35,661 nucleotides of DNA from an uncultured Gammaproteobacteria bacterium (GTDB lineage: Bacteria > Pseudomonadota > Gammaproteobacteria > Xanthomonadales > Xanthomonadaceae), in the NCBI GenBank assembly GCA_903942465.1, contig CAJAPA010000118.1, forward strand, positions 1 through 35,661. Reading direction: 5' to 3'. Positions within the stretch are counted from its first letter, which is position 1. The number at the start of each line of letters is the position of its first letter. The notes beneath the pieces are model-generated. The model was given only the letters and a program-made list of their open reading frames with translations. It was not told where the DNA came from and searched no databases. Positions 17,108 through 27,131 of the stretch are shown one piece after another. The position numbers were made by a program, and so were the translations under genes.

Positions 17108-19053
17108 TGTCGGAATGGACCGCGCAATGCGCCGAGGCGCTCTCGGCCGATGGGCTTCTGGCCCGACAGCTGCAGGGCTTCGCATTCCGTGAAAGCCAGC
17201 AGGCCCTGTCCGAGGAAATCGCCCGTGCCATCGAGGACCGCGCGGTGCTGATTGCCGAGGCCGGCACCGGCACCGGCAAGACCTATGCCTATCTCGTGCC
17301 GGCGCTGCTGTCCGGCAAGCGCGTGATCATCTCCACCGGCACCAAAGCGCTGCAGGACCAGCTCTATCACCGCGATCTGCCGCGCATCAAACAGGCGCTG
17401 TCGACCCCGGTGCATTCCGCGCTGCTGAAAGGCCGTGCCAATTATCTCTGCCTGTTCCGGATGGAGCAGGCCAAATCCGAAACCTTCGCCAGCCGCGAGG
17501 CCACGCTGCAATTCCAGCGTGTGCTGCAGTGGGCCGGCAAGACCAAGCGCGGCGATCTGGCCGAACTTTCCAGCATTCCCGAAGACAGTCCGATCTGGCC
17601 GCAGGTCAGTTCCACCGCCGACAACTGTCTCGGCAGCGAATGTCCGTACTGGAGTGAGTGTCATCTGGTCAAAGCGCGGCAAGAGGCCCAAAGCGCCGAT
17701 ATCGTGGTGGTCAACCATCACCTGTTACTGGCCGATCTGGCCATCAAGCAGGAAGGTTTCGGCGAAGTCCTGCCCGGCGCTTCGGTGTTCATTCTCGATG
17801 AAGCGCATCAGGTGCCCGAACTGGCCCTGCAGTTTTTCGGCGAGTCGGTCAGCACCCGGCAATGGCTCGATCTGGGCAAGGACATTCTGCTCGAATCGGG
17901 GAAAATCACCGGCAGTTCGATTCTTCTGGCACCGCCGGTCAAAGCGCTCGAGCTGCGCATCAAGCAACTGCGCGCCGAATGCGAAGCCGTTCCCGGCAAG
18001 GCCGCAGCCGCGGTCTTGGCTGCGCAGCCGAAAATCGTCACGGCACTGCAGGATGTCCGGGAGTGCGCGGAGGAACTGTTGGCCGCCCTGCAGCTGCAGG
18101 CGGGCGCTTCGACGGCACTGGATCAATGCACGGCCCGCGCCGATGCGCTGCTGGCGCGCTGGCGCTTGTGGTCCGGCGGCCTGAACCGCGAACCGGATGC
18201 CGATGTGCCGATGGCGGCAGTGCGCTGGTACGAACTCAGCCAACGCGGCATCACCCTCAACGCCACGCCGATGGATGTGTCGACGCCGTTGCGGCATTAC
18301 CGCGAGCAGAGCCAGGCCGCCTGGATCCTCACCTCGGCGACGCTTGCGGTCAATGATTCGGTCGATCATCTGGCGGCCAAGCTGGGCTTGAACGACCCGC
18401 GCGTGCTGGTGCAACCCAGTCCGTTCGACTGGCAGAACCAGGGCCTGTTCTATCTGCCCAAGCAGATGCCGGAACCGTCCAGTCCGAATTTCGTCAATGC
18501 CCTGTTGGATGCCGCCCGCCCGGTACTGGAAGCTTCCGGCGGCCGCGCCTTCCTGCTGTTCACCTCGCACCGCGCCCTGAAGCAGGCCGCGCAGCTGCTC
18601 GAAGGCGGGCCGTGGCCGCTGTTCGTGCAGGGCACGGCACCGCGCATGGAACTCCTCGAACGTTTCCGCAATTCGGGCAACGGTGTGCTGCTCGGCGCCG
18701 CCAGCTTCTGGGAAGGCGTGGATGTCGCCGGCGATGCCCTGAGTGTCGTCATCATCGACAAACTGCCGTTTGCCGCACCGGACGATCCGGTGCTGGAAGC
18801 GCGGCTGGAATCGGTGCGCCAGCGCGGCGGCAATCCGTTCATGGAAGAGCAGATTCCCTCGGCGGTCATTGCCCTGAAACAAGGGGTCGGCCGGCTGATC
18901 CGCACCTTTGAAGACCGCGGCGTGCTAATGATGGGCGATACCCGTTTGGTCAGCAAACCCTACGGCAAAACCTTCATCCAATCCCTGCCGCCGTTTCCGC
19001 GCACACGTGAGCTCGACGATGTCCGCGAATTTTTTGCTAAAGTGCCGGCATGA
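17107..19053 (+). CDS. ATP-dependent DNA helicase, DinG/YoaA (XPD-like) family
   Basis: EAGTGTGKTYAYLVPAL, Fe-S cysteines (YLCLFRM...NCLGSECPYWSECHL), FILDEAHQ, GVGRLIRTFEDRGVLMMGDTR. Confidence 0.94.
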   Translation: MSEWTAQCAEALSADGLLARQLQGFAFRESQQALSEEIARAIEDRAVLIAEAGTGTGKTYAYLVPALLSGKRVIISTGTKALQDQLYHRDLPRIKQALSTPVHSALLKGRANYLCLFRMEQAKSETFASREATLQFQRVLQWAGKTKRGDLAELSSIPEDSPIWPQVSSTADNCLGSECPYWSECHLVKARQEAQSADIVVVNHHLLLADLAIKQEGFGEVLPGASVFILDEAHQVPELALQFFGESVSTRQWLDLGKDILLESGKITGSSILLAPPVKALELRIKQLRAECEAVPGKAAAAVLAAQPKIVTALQDVRECAEELLAALQLQAGASTALDQCTARADALLARWRLWSGGLNREPDADVPMAAVRWYELSQRGITLNATPMDVSTPLRHYREQSQAAWILTSATLAVNDSVDHLAAKLGLNDPRVLVQPSPFDWQNQGLFYLPKQMPEPSSPNFVNALLDAARPVLEASGGRAFLLFTSHRALKQAAQLLEGGPWPLFVQGTAPRMELLERFRNSGNGVLLGAASFWEGVDVAGDALSVVIIDKLPFAAPDDPVLEARLESVRQRGGNPFMEEQIPSAVIALKQGVGRLIRTFEDRGVLMMGDTRLVSKPYGKTFIQSLPPFPRTRELDDVREFFAKVPA

Positions 19054-19733
19054 ATCTCCTTGTCCTCGATACCAGCACCGAAGCCTGCGCCGTTGGCGTG
19101 TCGGCCGGCGACCGGCATTTTGGCCGCTTTGAATTGACGCCGCGCCGGCATACCGACTGTGTGCTGCCTTGGAGCGAGCAGTTGTTGGCCCAGGCCGGTC
19201 TGTCCAAATCCGATCTGCAGGCCATCGGCGTGGGAATCGGTCCGGGTGCGTTTACCGGCGTACGCTTGGCGGTCTCGCTGGCGCAGGGCATGGCCTTGGC
19301 CTTGAATCTTCCGGTGCTGCCGGTCTCGACATTGGCGGCAATCGCGCAGGCACAGGAGCATGACGGCCCGATTGCGGTGGTCATGGATGCCCGCATGGGC
19401 GAGTGTTATGTCGGTTATTTCCAAAAGCGCGATGGTATTGCCGAAGCCCTGGCGCCCGAGTGCCTGCTGAAGCCCGAACAGATTGCGTTGCCGTGCGAAG
19501 GCGATTGGATCGGCGCCGGTTCGGCATTCGGTGCCTATGCCGGGCAACTGCCTGCGGCATTCACCGGTGCCATGCAGCGGATCGATGCCGATGCGCTGCC
19601 GCAGCCGGAAGCACTGTTGCAATTGGCTGCATACGGATTCAATTCCGGTCTGGCACGGGCGCCGGAGTACATCGAGCCGGCCTACCTGCGCGATAAAGTC
19701 GCCTTGACCCTGGCCGAGCGGGCGGGCGGCTGA
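19050..19733 (+). CDS. tsaB: TsaB, tRNA t6A37 threonylcarbamoyladenosine biosynthesis protein
   Basis: MNLLVLDTSTEACAVGV, GIGPGAFTGVRLAVSLAQGMA; ATGA overlap with the helicase gene. Confidence 0.95.
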   Translation: MNLLVLDTSTEACAVGVSAGDRHFGRFELTPRRHTDCVLPWSEQLLAQAGLSKSDLQAIGVGIGPGAFTGVRLAVSLAQGMALALNLPVLPVSTLAAIAQAQEHDGPIAVVMDARMGECYVGYFQKRDGIAEALAPECLLKPEQIALPCEGDWIGAGSAFGAYAGQLPAAFTGAMQRIDADALPQPEALLQLAAYGFNSGLARAPEYIEPAYLRDKVALTLAERAGG

Positions 19734-19742
19734 GTTCGCTTC

Positions 19743-20006
19743 TTAATGGCGATAAATCCAGAATAAGAATGCGCCGTTCACCAGAACCGTGACCAGGAAA
19801 ATGCTTTGAAACCTGCGCTTTCCGGTTTTGTGGCGCAACAAACGCTGTGCCAAAAAGGCGCCCGGCCAGCCGCCCAGCAGTGCCAACAGGTGCAGGATGT
19901 TTTCGGGGATGCGATTTCCGCCACGTCGGGCGGCGGCCTTGTCAATTCCGTACAGCAGAAAGGTCAATGCATTGAGAATCGCCAGAGTGATGGCCATGCG
20001 TTGCAT
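19743..20006 (-). CDS. DUF1294 family small membrane protein
   Basis: FLLYGIDKAAARRGGNRIPENILHLLALLGGWPGAFLAQRLLRHKTGKRRFQ typical of DUF1294. Confidence 0.88.
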   Translation of the reverse strand: MQRMAITLAILNALTFLLYGIDKAAARRGGNRIPENILHLLALLGGWPGAFLAQRLLRHKTGKRRFQSIFLVTVLVNGAFLFWIYRH

Positions 20007-20022
20007 CAGCTTACGGTACGCT

Positions 20023-21390
20023 TCAGGCCGGGCTGCCGACCAGTATCCAGGTACCCAAGCCCAGAAAGGCCAGGAAGCCCATCACATCGGTGACGGTGGT
20101 GACCACCACGCCGCCGGCAAGCGCCGGATCGATGTCCATGCGTTTGAGCAGCAGGGGTACGGCCACACCGGCCAGTGCAGCCACCACCAGATTGATCAGC
20201 ATGGCCGCCGCGATGACCATGCCGATTTTCGGCTCGAACCAGAGTGCCGAAATGACACCGACCACCAAGGCCCAGACGATGCCGTTGATGAAACCGACCA
20301 TGGTTTCCTTGTTGAACAGGGCTTTCAGATTGCCCAGGCCGACCTGGCCGAGCGCGATGCCGCGCACCATCAGGGTCAGGGTCTGGGTGGCGGCCACGCC
20401 GCCCATGCTGGCGACGATCGGCATCAGGATGGCCAGCGGTACGATTTTCTGCAGCGTGCCTTCGAACTGGCCGATGACCCAGGACGCCAGAAAAGCCGTG
20501 GCCAGATTGATGCCCAGCCAAAGCGCCCGGCGCTTGGCAGCGCGCGGTACCGGGCTGAACAGATCTTCGTCCTCGTCGAGGCCGACCGCGCTCAAAGCCT
20601 GATGTTCGGCCTGGCCGCGGATGATGTCGACCACGTCATCGATGGTGATGCGGCCGAGCAGGATGTTGTTGGCATCCACCACCGGCGCGGAAATCCAGTC
20701 GTGGTCGGAGAATTGCGTGGCCACTTCGTTGTCCGGCGTTTCCAGCGGGATGCCCGGCTGTTCGTCGTCGATCAGTTCGTTGATGGCGGTCGAAGGGTCT
20801 TTGGTCAGCAGGTCGCTGACCGAAATCCGGCCCATGTACTGGTTTCGGCGCGAGACCACGTAGAGGTAGTCGGTGTGCTCCGGCATTTCACCGCGCAGGC
20901 GCAGATAGCGCAGCACCACATCGATGTTGACGTCGGCACGCACGGTGATGACGTCGCTGTTCATCAGGCGGCCGGCGGAGTCCTCGGGATAGGACAAGGC
21001 CTGTTCGAGGCGTTCGCGATGGTCGCGGTCCATCGACTTGAGCACTTCCTCGATCACCGTATCGGGCAGGTCGTCGATCAGGTCGGCCAGATCGTCGAGA
21101 TCGAGGTCTTCCACGGCGGCGATGATTTCGTCCTGGTCCATCTCCGCGATCAGGCTTTCGCGCACGTCCTCGCCGACATGCACCAGCACTTCGCCGTCGT
21201 CTTCCGGATCGACCAGGCCCCAGACGATGTTGCGCTTGGCGGCGGGCAGGGATTCCAGCAGGTTGCCGATTTCAGCCGGCGAAAGGATGTTGACCAGACG
21301 CCGCACCGGTCCCAGACGGCCCGAATCAAGCGCGTCGGAGAGCAGGCGCAGCTGTTGCGCCGTCTTGGTGTGGCGGACGTGTTCAACCAT
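20023..21390 (-). CDS. mgtE: MgtE, magnesium transporter
   Basis: MgtE N-domain, CBS pair, C-terminal five-TM domain with GGVAATQTLTLMVRGIALG and TTVTDVMGFLAFLGLG. Confidence 0.95.
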   Translation of the reverse strand: MVEHVRHTKTAQQLRLLSDALDSGRLGPVRRLVNILSPAEIGNLLESLPAAKRNIVWGLVDPEDDGEVLVHVGEDVRESLIAEMDQDEIIAAVEDLDLDDLADLIDDLPDTVIEEVLKSMDRDHRERLEQALSYPEDSAGRLMNSDVITVRADVNIDVVLRYLRLRGEMPEHTDYLYVVSRRNQYMGRISVSDLLTKDPSTAINELIDDEQPGIPLETPDNEVATQFSDHDWISAPVVDANNILLGRITIDDVVDIIRGQAEHQALSAVGLDEDEDLFSPVPRAAKRRALWLGINLATAFLASWVIGQFEGTLQKIVPLAILMPIVASMGGVAATQTLTLMVRGIALGQVGLGNLKALFNKETMVGFINGIVWALVVGVISALWFEPKIGMVIAAAMLINLVVAALAGVAVPLLLKRMDIDPALAGGVVVTTVTDVMGFLAFLGLGTWILVGSPA

Positions 21391-21415
21391 ACGGTGCCCT
21401 CCCGGTAATCCGGGT

Positions 21416-21444
21416 ATTATCCGCGCAATCGGCGGCGATGAAAA
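21416..21444 (-). promoter_or_regulatory. candidate sigma-70 promoter for mgtE
   Basis: On minus strand TTTTCA-N17-GATAAT in the 66-bp gap upstream of mgtE. Confidence 0.45.
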
Positions 21445-21456
21445 GACGGAAAGCGC

Positions 21457-21720
21457 TTAATCTTCGAAGCGCCGCAGAAACAAGGCTTCGAGCGCATCCA
21501 GTGCCTGATCGGCATCCTCGCCGTCGGCGCGGGCGGTGATTTCGCGCCCCGGTCCGGCCGCCAGCAGCATCACACCCATGATGCTCTTGGCATTCACTTC
21601 GCGGCTGCCGAGGCTGAAGCTGACGTTGCATTCGAAATGGCTGAGGGTCTGCACGACCTTCGCGGACGCCTGCGCATGCAGTCCGTTATCCGCGCTCACC
21701 AGGAGTTTTCGTTCCGCCAT
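21457..21720 (-). CDS. HPr family phosphocarrier protein (His15 and Ser46 present, Arg17 replaced by Gln)
   Basis: MAERKLLVSADNGLHAQASAKVVQTL...REVNAKSIMGVMLLAAGPG; adjacent to rapZ and hprK; SD GGAG before ATG. Confidence 0.93.
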   Translation of the reverse strand: MAERKLLVSADNGLHAQASAKVVQTLSHFECNVSFSLGSREVNAKSIMGVMLLAAGPGREITARADGEDADQALDALEALFLRRFED

Positions 21721-21722
21721 AA

Positions 21723-22595
21723 TCACTCCAGTTCCCTGTGGTACACCATTACCTTATCATGCCCGCCGGCGCTGCAGTGCCGGGCCAGGCTTTCGGCCAG
21801 ATAGACCGAGCGGTGTTTGCCGCCGGTGCAGCCGAAAGCGACGGTCAGGTAGCTGCGGGTCTCGGCCTCGAAGCGGGGCAGCCAGGTATCGATGAACGCG
21901 GTGATCTGCTTCAGATAGGTGCCCACTTGCGGATCGGCCTCGAAATACGCTCTCACCACGGCATCCTTGCCCGACAGCGGGCGCAGCTCGGGCACCCAGT
22001 GCGGATTGGGCAGGCAGCGCGTGTCGAACACGAAGTCGGCATCCGGCGGTACGCCGCGTTTGTAAGCGAACGATTCGAACAGGATCGAAATGCTGCTGCG
22101 GGCATGGCCCTGGACTTCATCGAGTACGCGCTTGCGCAGCTGGTGCACGTTCAGTTCGGTGGTATCGACCACCAGATCAGCCAGCGCCACCAGAGGCTGC
22201 AGCTGACGGCGTTCCTGGGCGATGGCATCCGACAGCGGCAGTCCCTGCATCGACAGCGGATGCTTGCGGCGGGTTTCGGAGAAGCGCTTGATCAGCACCG
22301 CGTCGTCGGTGTCGAAGAACACCAGTTTGGTATCGAAGCCCTGGGCCTTGACCCGCGTCAGCAGATCGCCGATCAGGCGCAGGTCGTTGGTCAGGTTGCG
22401 GACGTCAATACCGACCGCGACCCGATGCCGGCGCAGGTCGTCGCTGGCCATGTTCTGCACCAGATCCGGCAGCAGATTGGCCGGCAGATTATCGACGCAG
22501 TAGAAACCGAGATCTTCCAGGGTACGCAATGCCACGCTTTTGCCGGAGCCCGACAGGCCGCTGACGATGACCAGGCTGGACGGCGTGGCGCTCAT
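21723..22595 (-). CDS. rapZ: RapZ, RNase adapter / nucleotide-binding protein
   Basis: [45 protein letters not shown]. Confidence 0.96.
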   Translation of the reverse strand: MSATPSSLVIVSGLSGSGKSVALRTLEDLGFYCVDNLPANLLPDLVQNMASDDLRRHRVAVGIDVRNLTNDLRLIGDLLTRVKAQGFDTKLVFFDTDDAVLIKRFSETRRKHPLSMQGLPLSDAIAQERRQLQPLVALADLVVDTTELNVHQLRKRVLDEVQGHARSSISILFESFAYKRGVPPDADFVFDTRCLPNPHWVPELRPLSGKDAVVRAYFEADPQVGTYLKQITAFIDTWLPRFEAETRSYLTVAFGCTGGKHRSVYLAESLARHCSAGGHDKVMVYHRELE

Positions 22596-23545
22596 GAGGA
22601 CACATCCGTATTGTCGAGCAGCTGCTGGTGCCGGGCCATGAAATCGTTGGCCGGGTCCTTGCCCTGTTGGCGCAGCATCTGCAGACGTACCGCCACTTCG
22701 GTCAGTACCGCCAGATTGCGTCCGGGGGCCACCGGCAGATTGAACACCGGAATGTCCATGTCGAGCACGCGTTGCGTGGAGGCGGTGCCGGTCAGGCGGA
22801 AATCGGCATTGTTGTGTTCGGGCCGGAAGTGCAGCAGGTTGATGATCAGCTTCAGGTATTTGCTGCTCTTCACCGAGGTGTCGCCGAACATCTGGCGGAT
22901 GTTCATGATACCGAGGCCGCGCACTTCCATCATGTCCTGCAACAGGGGCGGGCAGCTGCCTTCGAGGATGCTGGGCGTGATCTGGGTGAACTCGGGAGCG
23001 TCATCGGCCACCAGCCGGTGGCCGCGGCTGATCAGTTCCAGCGCCAGCTCGCTCTTGCCGGCGCCGGCTTCGCCGGTGATCAGCACGCCGAACGAGAAGA
23101 TTTCCATGAACACCCCATGCAGCGAGGTCTGCGGCGCCAGACGCACCGACAGGAAATGCTGGAGCAGGTTCAGGCATTCAAAACCGCGGCGGTCGGACAC
23201 CCACAGCGCGACCTGGGCGTCCTCGCAGGCCTGTTGCAGATCGGCCGGGCAGGATTGGCCCTGACTGATGACCAGTGCCAAGGGATTCTGTTCGATGATT
23301 TTGCTGATGTTCTCCCAGCGCAGGCGCGCATCCAGACGATCGAGCCAGGCCAGTTCGGCCAAGCCGAGAATCTGTACTTTATTGGGATGGATGACATTCA
23401 GATAACCGGCCAATGAAGGCCGTTTAGAGGTCACTTCATTGCGGTCGGTGCGGACGTCCTTGCCTGACTTTCCGGCCAACCAGCGCAACGCGAGCGTCTG
23501 CTGTAACTGGTCGAACAGCTCGCGGGCACTGATGCTGGTATTCAT
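22592..23545 (-). CDS. hprK: HprK, HPr(Ser) kinase/phosphorylase
   Basis: [27 protein letters not shown] and HprK signature [15 protein letters not shown]. Confidence 0.96.
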   Translation of the reverse strand: MNTSISARELFDQLQQTLALRWLAGKSGKDVRTDRNEVTSKRPSLAGYLNVIHPNKVQILGLAELAWLDRLDARLRWENISKIIEQNPLALVISQGQSCPADLQQACEDAQVALWVSDRRGFECLNLLQHFLSVRLAPQTSLHGVFMEIFSFGVLITGEAGAGKSELALELISRGHRLVADDAPEFTQITPSILEGSCPPLLQDMMEVRGLGIMNIRQMFGDTSVKSSKYLKLIINLLHFRPEHNNADFRLTGTASTQRVLDMDIPVFNLPVAPGRNLAVLTEVAVRLQMLRQQGKDPANDFMARHQQLLDNTDVSS

Positions 23546-23575
23546 GGGCAGCCGATGGGAAGGACTGCCTTCATT

Positions 23576-23902
23576 CTAGCCAAATTTTTCCATCTTTGCC
23601 GCGCTTTCGCCGCGGTGATGGTCCTTCATTTTTTCCTTGTTCTTGACCACCATCCGGTCCAGTTTGTCGGCCAGCAGATCGATGGCGGCGTACATGTCGG
23701 GCGCGGTGGCGTAAGCGAAGTGGTTTTTACCGGGCGTGTGCAGGGTGGCTTCGGCTTTCTGCTCGAGCTTCTCCACGGACAGGATCATCTTGATGTCGAG
23801 ATGATGGTCGAAGTGTTTGCCGATGCGTGCCATTTTGTCTTCCGCGTAGCTGCGGATGGCGGCGGTGACGTCGACCTGGTGTCCGGTGATGTGCAGTTGC
23901 AT
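23576..23902 (-). CDS. hpf: Hpf/YhbH, ribosome hibernation promoting factor
   Basis: MQLHITGHQVDVTAAIRSYAEDKMARIGKHF; SD GGAGGT before ATG at 23902. Confidence 0.94.
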   Translation of the reverse strand: MQLHITGHQVDVTAAIRSYAEDKMARIGKHFDHHLDIKMILSVEKLEQKAEATLHTPGKNHFAYATAPDMYAAIDLLADKLDRMVVKNKEKMKDHHRGESAAKMEKFG

Positions 23903-23977
23903 GGTGACCTCCTTCTTTGGCTTCAGAACCAAGCTAGCACAGGCGGTGTTAAAAAAGAATCAAGCCCGCACGGCCGT

Positions 23978-25363
23978 TCACGGCGATTTTTTCCGGAGAT
24001 GTGAAGGCGGAATGCCGAGCGCTTCCCGGTACTTGGCAATGGTCCGGCGCGCTACCGGCAGGCCGCGGGCCGCCAACAGCTGCTCCAGCTTGGCATCCGA
24101 CAGCGGTTTGCCGGCCGGCTCGCCCGCAATCAGGTCGGCGATCTGGCCCTGCACGGCGCCGGCAGCCTGAACGGTTCCCGAATCATCGGTGATGCCGGAG
24201 CCGAACAGCGTGCCCAGTTCGATCATGCCATGCGGCGTGGCCAGCCATTTGCCGCTGCAGGCACGGGATACCGTTGATTCGTGCAGGCCGATACTTTCGG
24301 CGATTTCGCGCATGCTCATGGCCTGAAGGGCCGAAGGGCCGGACTCCAGGAAGGGTGTCTGTTTGCGGACCACCGCCTTCACTACTTTCAGCAGGGTATC
24401 GCGGCGCGATGCGATTCCGGCAATCAGCCAGCGCGCCTCCTGCAGATACTGGGCCAGATGCGCGGCATCGGCGCCCCGGCTGTTACGGGTCAGTTTCAGG
24501 TAATAGGCATTCAGTCGCAGATGCTGGCCGGCATCGCGCAGGCTCTGCACCTGCCAGCCGTTGCGTTTGGGCATTACCGCAAAATCGGGCTCGACGTACT
24601 CGGTGCGCGAGTGCTGGAACAGGGCACCGGGTTTGGGATCCAGGGTTTTCAGCAAGGCCACGGCTTCCGCAGTGCCCAGCGGATCGAAGCTGCCGGCTTT
24701 GGCCACTGCCGGCGCACCGCCCTTGGCCAGAGCATCGAGATGGCGGGCGGCGATCTCGGTCGCAAGTGCCAGCAGTGACGGTTCCGCCGCAATCTGGGTC
24801 AGCTGTACCTGCAGGCATTCCGACAGCGAGCGCGAGGCGACGCCGACCGGGTCGAAACGCTGAATCAGATGGCGTACCGCTTCGATTTCAGCCTCCTTTG
24901 CCGGGGGTGCCAGTGCGCTGGCCGTGCACAGTTCCTCGGCCGAGGCCTGGCAGTAACCGTCCTCATCGAGACTGTCGATCAGGGCTTCGCCGATGGCCAG
25001 ATCACGACGGCTCAAGGCGCTCAGCTGCAATTGTTCGCCGAGGTGGCTACGCAGGGTTTTGGGTTCCGGCAGCAGGTCCCAGAGGGATTCCTCCGCCTCC
25101 GGGGCGGCGGTATGCCGGAAATCCGCATCCGTATCCCCACGGTCCCCGGCTTCGGCATCTTCGGAAAAGTCGGCCGGTTCGTCCGGCAGGGCGGCGGTCT
25201 CGGTGTCGGCATCGATGCGCTCCAGCATCGGATTGGCGGCCAGCGCGTTGTCGATTTCCTGCTCGAGTTCGGTCTGCGTGCATTGCAGCAGCTTGAGCGC
25301 GAGCTGCAGCTGGGGAGTCAGCTTGGTGCTTTGCCGGGGCGAGAGCTGCGCACGGGCCTTCAT
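23978..25363 (-). CDS. rpoN: RNA polymerase sigma-54 factor
   Basis: Gln/Leu-rich region I, HESTVSR HTH, C-terminal RpoN box ARRTIAKYRE. Confidence 0.96.
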   Translation of the reverse strand: MKARAQLSPRQSTKLTPQLQLALKLLQCTQTELEQEIDNALAANPMLERIDADTETAALPDEPADFSEDAEAGDRGDTDADFRHTAAPEAEESLWDLLPEPKTLRSHLGEQLQLSALSRRDLAIGEALIDSLDEDGYCQASAEELCTASALAPPAKEAEIEAVRHLIQRFDPVGVASRSLSECLQVQLTQIAAEPSLLALATEIAARHLDALAKGGAPAVAKAGSFDPLGTAEAVALLKTLDPKPGALFQHSRTEYVEPDFAVMPKRNGWQVQSLRDAGQHLRLNAYYLKLTRNSRGADAAHLAQYLQEARWLIAGIASRRDTLLKVVKAVVRKQTPFLESGPSALQAMSMREIAESIGLHESTVSRACSGKWLATPHGMIELGTLFGSGITDDSGTVQAAGAVQGQIADLIAGEPAGKPLSDAKLEQLLAARGLPVARRTIAKYREALGIPPSHLRKKSP

Positions 25364-25370
25364 GCGCGGA

Positions 25371-26090
25371 TTACAGCTTGAACTGCTCGCCCAGATAGAC
25401 GCGGCGGACGTCGGGATGATCCATCAGATAGCCCGGTTCGCCCTCGGCCAAGGCCGTGCCTTCGAACAGGATGTAGGCGCGGTCGCAGATGCCGAGCGTT
25501 TCACGGACGTTGTGGTCGGTAATCAGCACGCCGATGCCCCGCTGTTTGAGGTGGCGGATGATGGTCTGGATGTCGAGCACGGAAATCGGATCGACACCGG
25601 CGAAGGGTTCGTCGAGCAGGATCATGCGCGGATTGGCGGCCAGGGCGCGGGCGATTTCGACCCGCCGGCGTTCGCCACCGGACAGGCTGGCCCCCATCTG
25701 GGTGGCGACATGGGCGATCTGCAGTTCATCGAGCAGGGAATGCAGCGCCGCATCGCGGCCGTCGGCATCGAGATCGGCGCGCAGTTCGAGCACCGACAGG
25801 ATGTTTTCCGACACTGACATTTTGCGGAATACCGAAGCTTCCTGGGGCAGATACCCGAGGCCCAGACGGGCACGTTCGTGCATGGCCAGACCGGTGATGT
25901 TGCGGCCGTCGAGTTCGATGCGGCCGGCATCCGCGGCCACCAGGCCGACGATCATGTAGAAACAGGTGGTTTTGCCGGCGCCGTTGGGGCCGAGCAGGCC
26001 GACCACTTCGCCCGGATTGAGGTCGAGCCCGAAATCGTGCACGACCGCCCGCTGTTTGTAGGATTTTTTGAGGCCGCGTGCGCTGAGCAT
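25371..26090 (-). CDS. lptB: LptB, LPS export ABC ATPase
   Basis: [48 protein letters not shown]. Confidence 0.97.
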   Translation of the reverse strand: MLSARGLKKSYKQRAVVHDFGLDLNPGEVVGLLGPNGAGKTTCFYMIVGLVAADAGRIELDGRNITGLAMHERARLGLGYLPQEASVFRKMSVSENILSVLELRADLDADGRDAALHSLLDELQIAHVATQMGASLSGGERRRVEIARALAANPRMILLDEPFAGVDPISVLDIQTIIRHLKQRGIGVLITDHNVRETLGICDRAYILFEGTALAEGEPGYLMDHPDVRRVYLGEQFKL

Positions 26091-26587
26091 CAGTTGCCGG
26101 CTCCGCTCGCCGGATTCAGACGCATCTGCACGCGTCCGCCGTTGCCGCCGCCGGTCAGCCGGCCGGTTTTGAGATCGTAGCGGATCGATTCGCCGCGCAT
26201 GCTGCCACGGGCCTGGTCGATGATGACGCCGCCGTTGAGCTGGATCTGCTCGCTGCTGATCAGGTACACGATCTGTTTGGCCGAAGCTTTCATCACATCA
26301 CCGTTGTCGTTGGTCTGCTGCATGCGCGTGGGCGCACCGCTGAGGGTGACCTTGACCACGTCGCCCTTGACCCGCGAAATCACCGCCTTGTCGGCTTCGA
26401 TCCTGAGGCTGCCCTGGGTGATGAGCACAGTGCCGTTGATGCTCGACTCGCTGGTGTCGGTCAGCAGGGCGTCGGTATTGTCGGCGCTGATGTCCATCGG
26501 CTGTTTGCGGTCGCTGCTCTTGGCCCCGGATTGGCCGGCGAACAGGGTGGCGAACAGAAGAACGGTAAGCAGATTATTCAGGCGCAT
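26090..26587 (-). CDS. lptA: LptA, LPS transport periplasmic protein
   Basis: [45 protein letters not shown]; between lptB and lptC. Confidence 0.94.
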   Translation of the reverse strand: MRLNNLLTVLLFATLFAGQSGAKSSDRKQPMDISADNTDALLTDTSESSINGTVLITQGSLRIEADKAVISRVKGDVVKVTLSGAPTRMQQTNDNGDVMKASAKQIVYLISSEQIQLNGGVIIDQARGSMRGESIRYDLKTGRLTGGGNGGRVQMRLNPASGAGN

Positions 26588-27131
26588 AACGGGCGGTGAC
26601 CTTGGAGAGTAATTGGACGCGGCGCTGTTTCATATCGGCTTCAAGGCCGACTCCGCTGAGTATAGAGCGGCCGTGGTTGACGGTCACTTGGCCGGCGCTG
26701 CGCAGCCGGTTTTCCTTGGGGAAAATGCTCAGTTCATTGGCGCTGAATTCGGTTTTCAGGCCTTTCGGCGACACCGGGCCGGTGATGAGCACGTTCTGCT
26801 GCAGGCGGATTTCGCGCGCGCGGTCGGAGACCCAGGCGCTATCGGCGACGGCGCCCCAGTTCCGGCCCGCTTCCTCGCCGGGAAACACGAATACCGGCTT
26901 TTGGATGGTGAGCGATTTGCCGTCGGGATCGCGTTCAAGCAGGGGCGATTTCAGGGAGAACGCCGTCTTTCCATCCTCATTGAAGGCATGCATGCTGAAA
27001 TCCTGCAGGCGGTAGTCCGAGCGTGCGGTTTTTTCGGCCTGCTGGTCGCGTTCACCGCGCATATCCCAGACCACCATGGCCAGGACCGCGACCGCGACGC
27101 TCATGGCCAGCGTGGCTTTGCGGTAATTCAC
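26574..27131 (-). CDS. lptC: LptC, LPS export periplasmic protein
   Basis: Single N-terminal TM, OstA-like beta fold, position between kdsC and lptA. Confidence 0.9.
   Translation of the reverse strand: MNYRKATLAMSVAVAVLAMVVWDMRGERDQQAEKTARSDYRLQDFSMHAFNEDGKTAFSLKSPLLERDPDGKSLTIQKPVFVFPGEEAGRNWGAVADSAWVSDRAREIRLQQNVLITGPVSPKGLKTEFSANELSIFPKENRLRSAGQVTVNHGRSILSGVGLEADMKQRRVQLLSKVTARYAPE

Noticed and set aside
19828-21408. 526-aa plus-strand ORF antisense to mgtE and DUF1294
   Set aside because: Shadow ORF; composition atypical for a protein (DDHADFRLEPECRNDTDHQ...), while the minus strand encodes MgtE.
23978-25363. Divergent HTH/C-terminal segment of RpoN (ELGTLFGSGI instead of ELKYFFSS) as a possible altered-specificity sigma-54
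   Set aside because: HESTVSR and the RpoN box ARRTIAKYRE are retained; without an alignment I cannot tell lineage drift from altered specificity.
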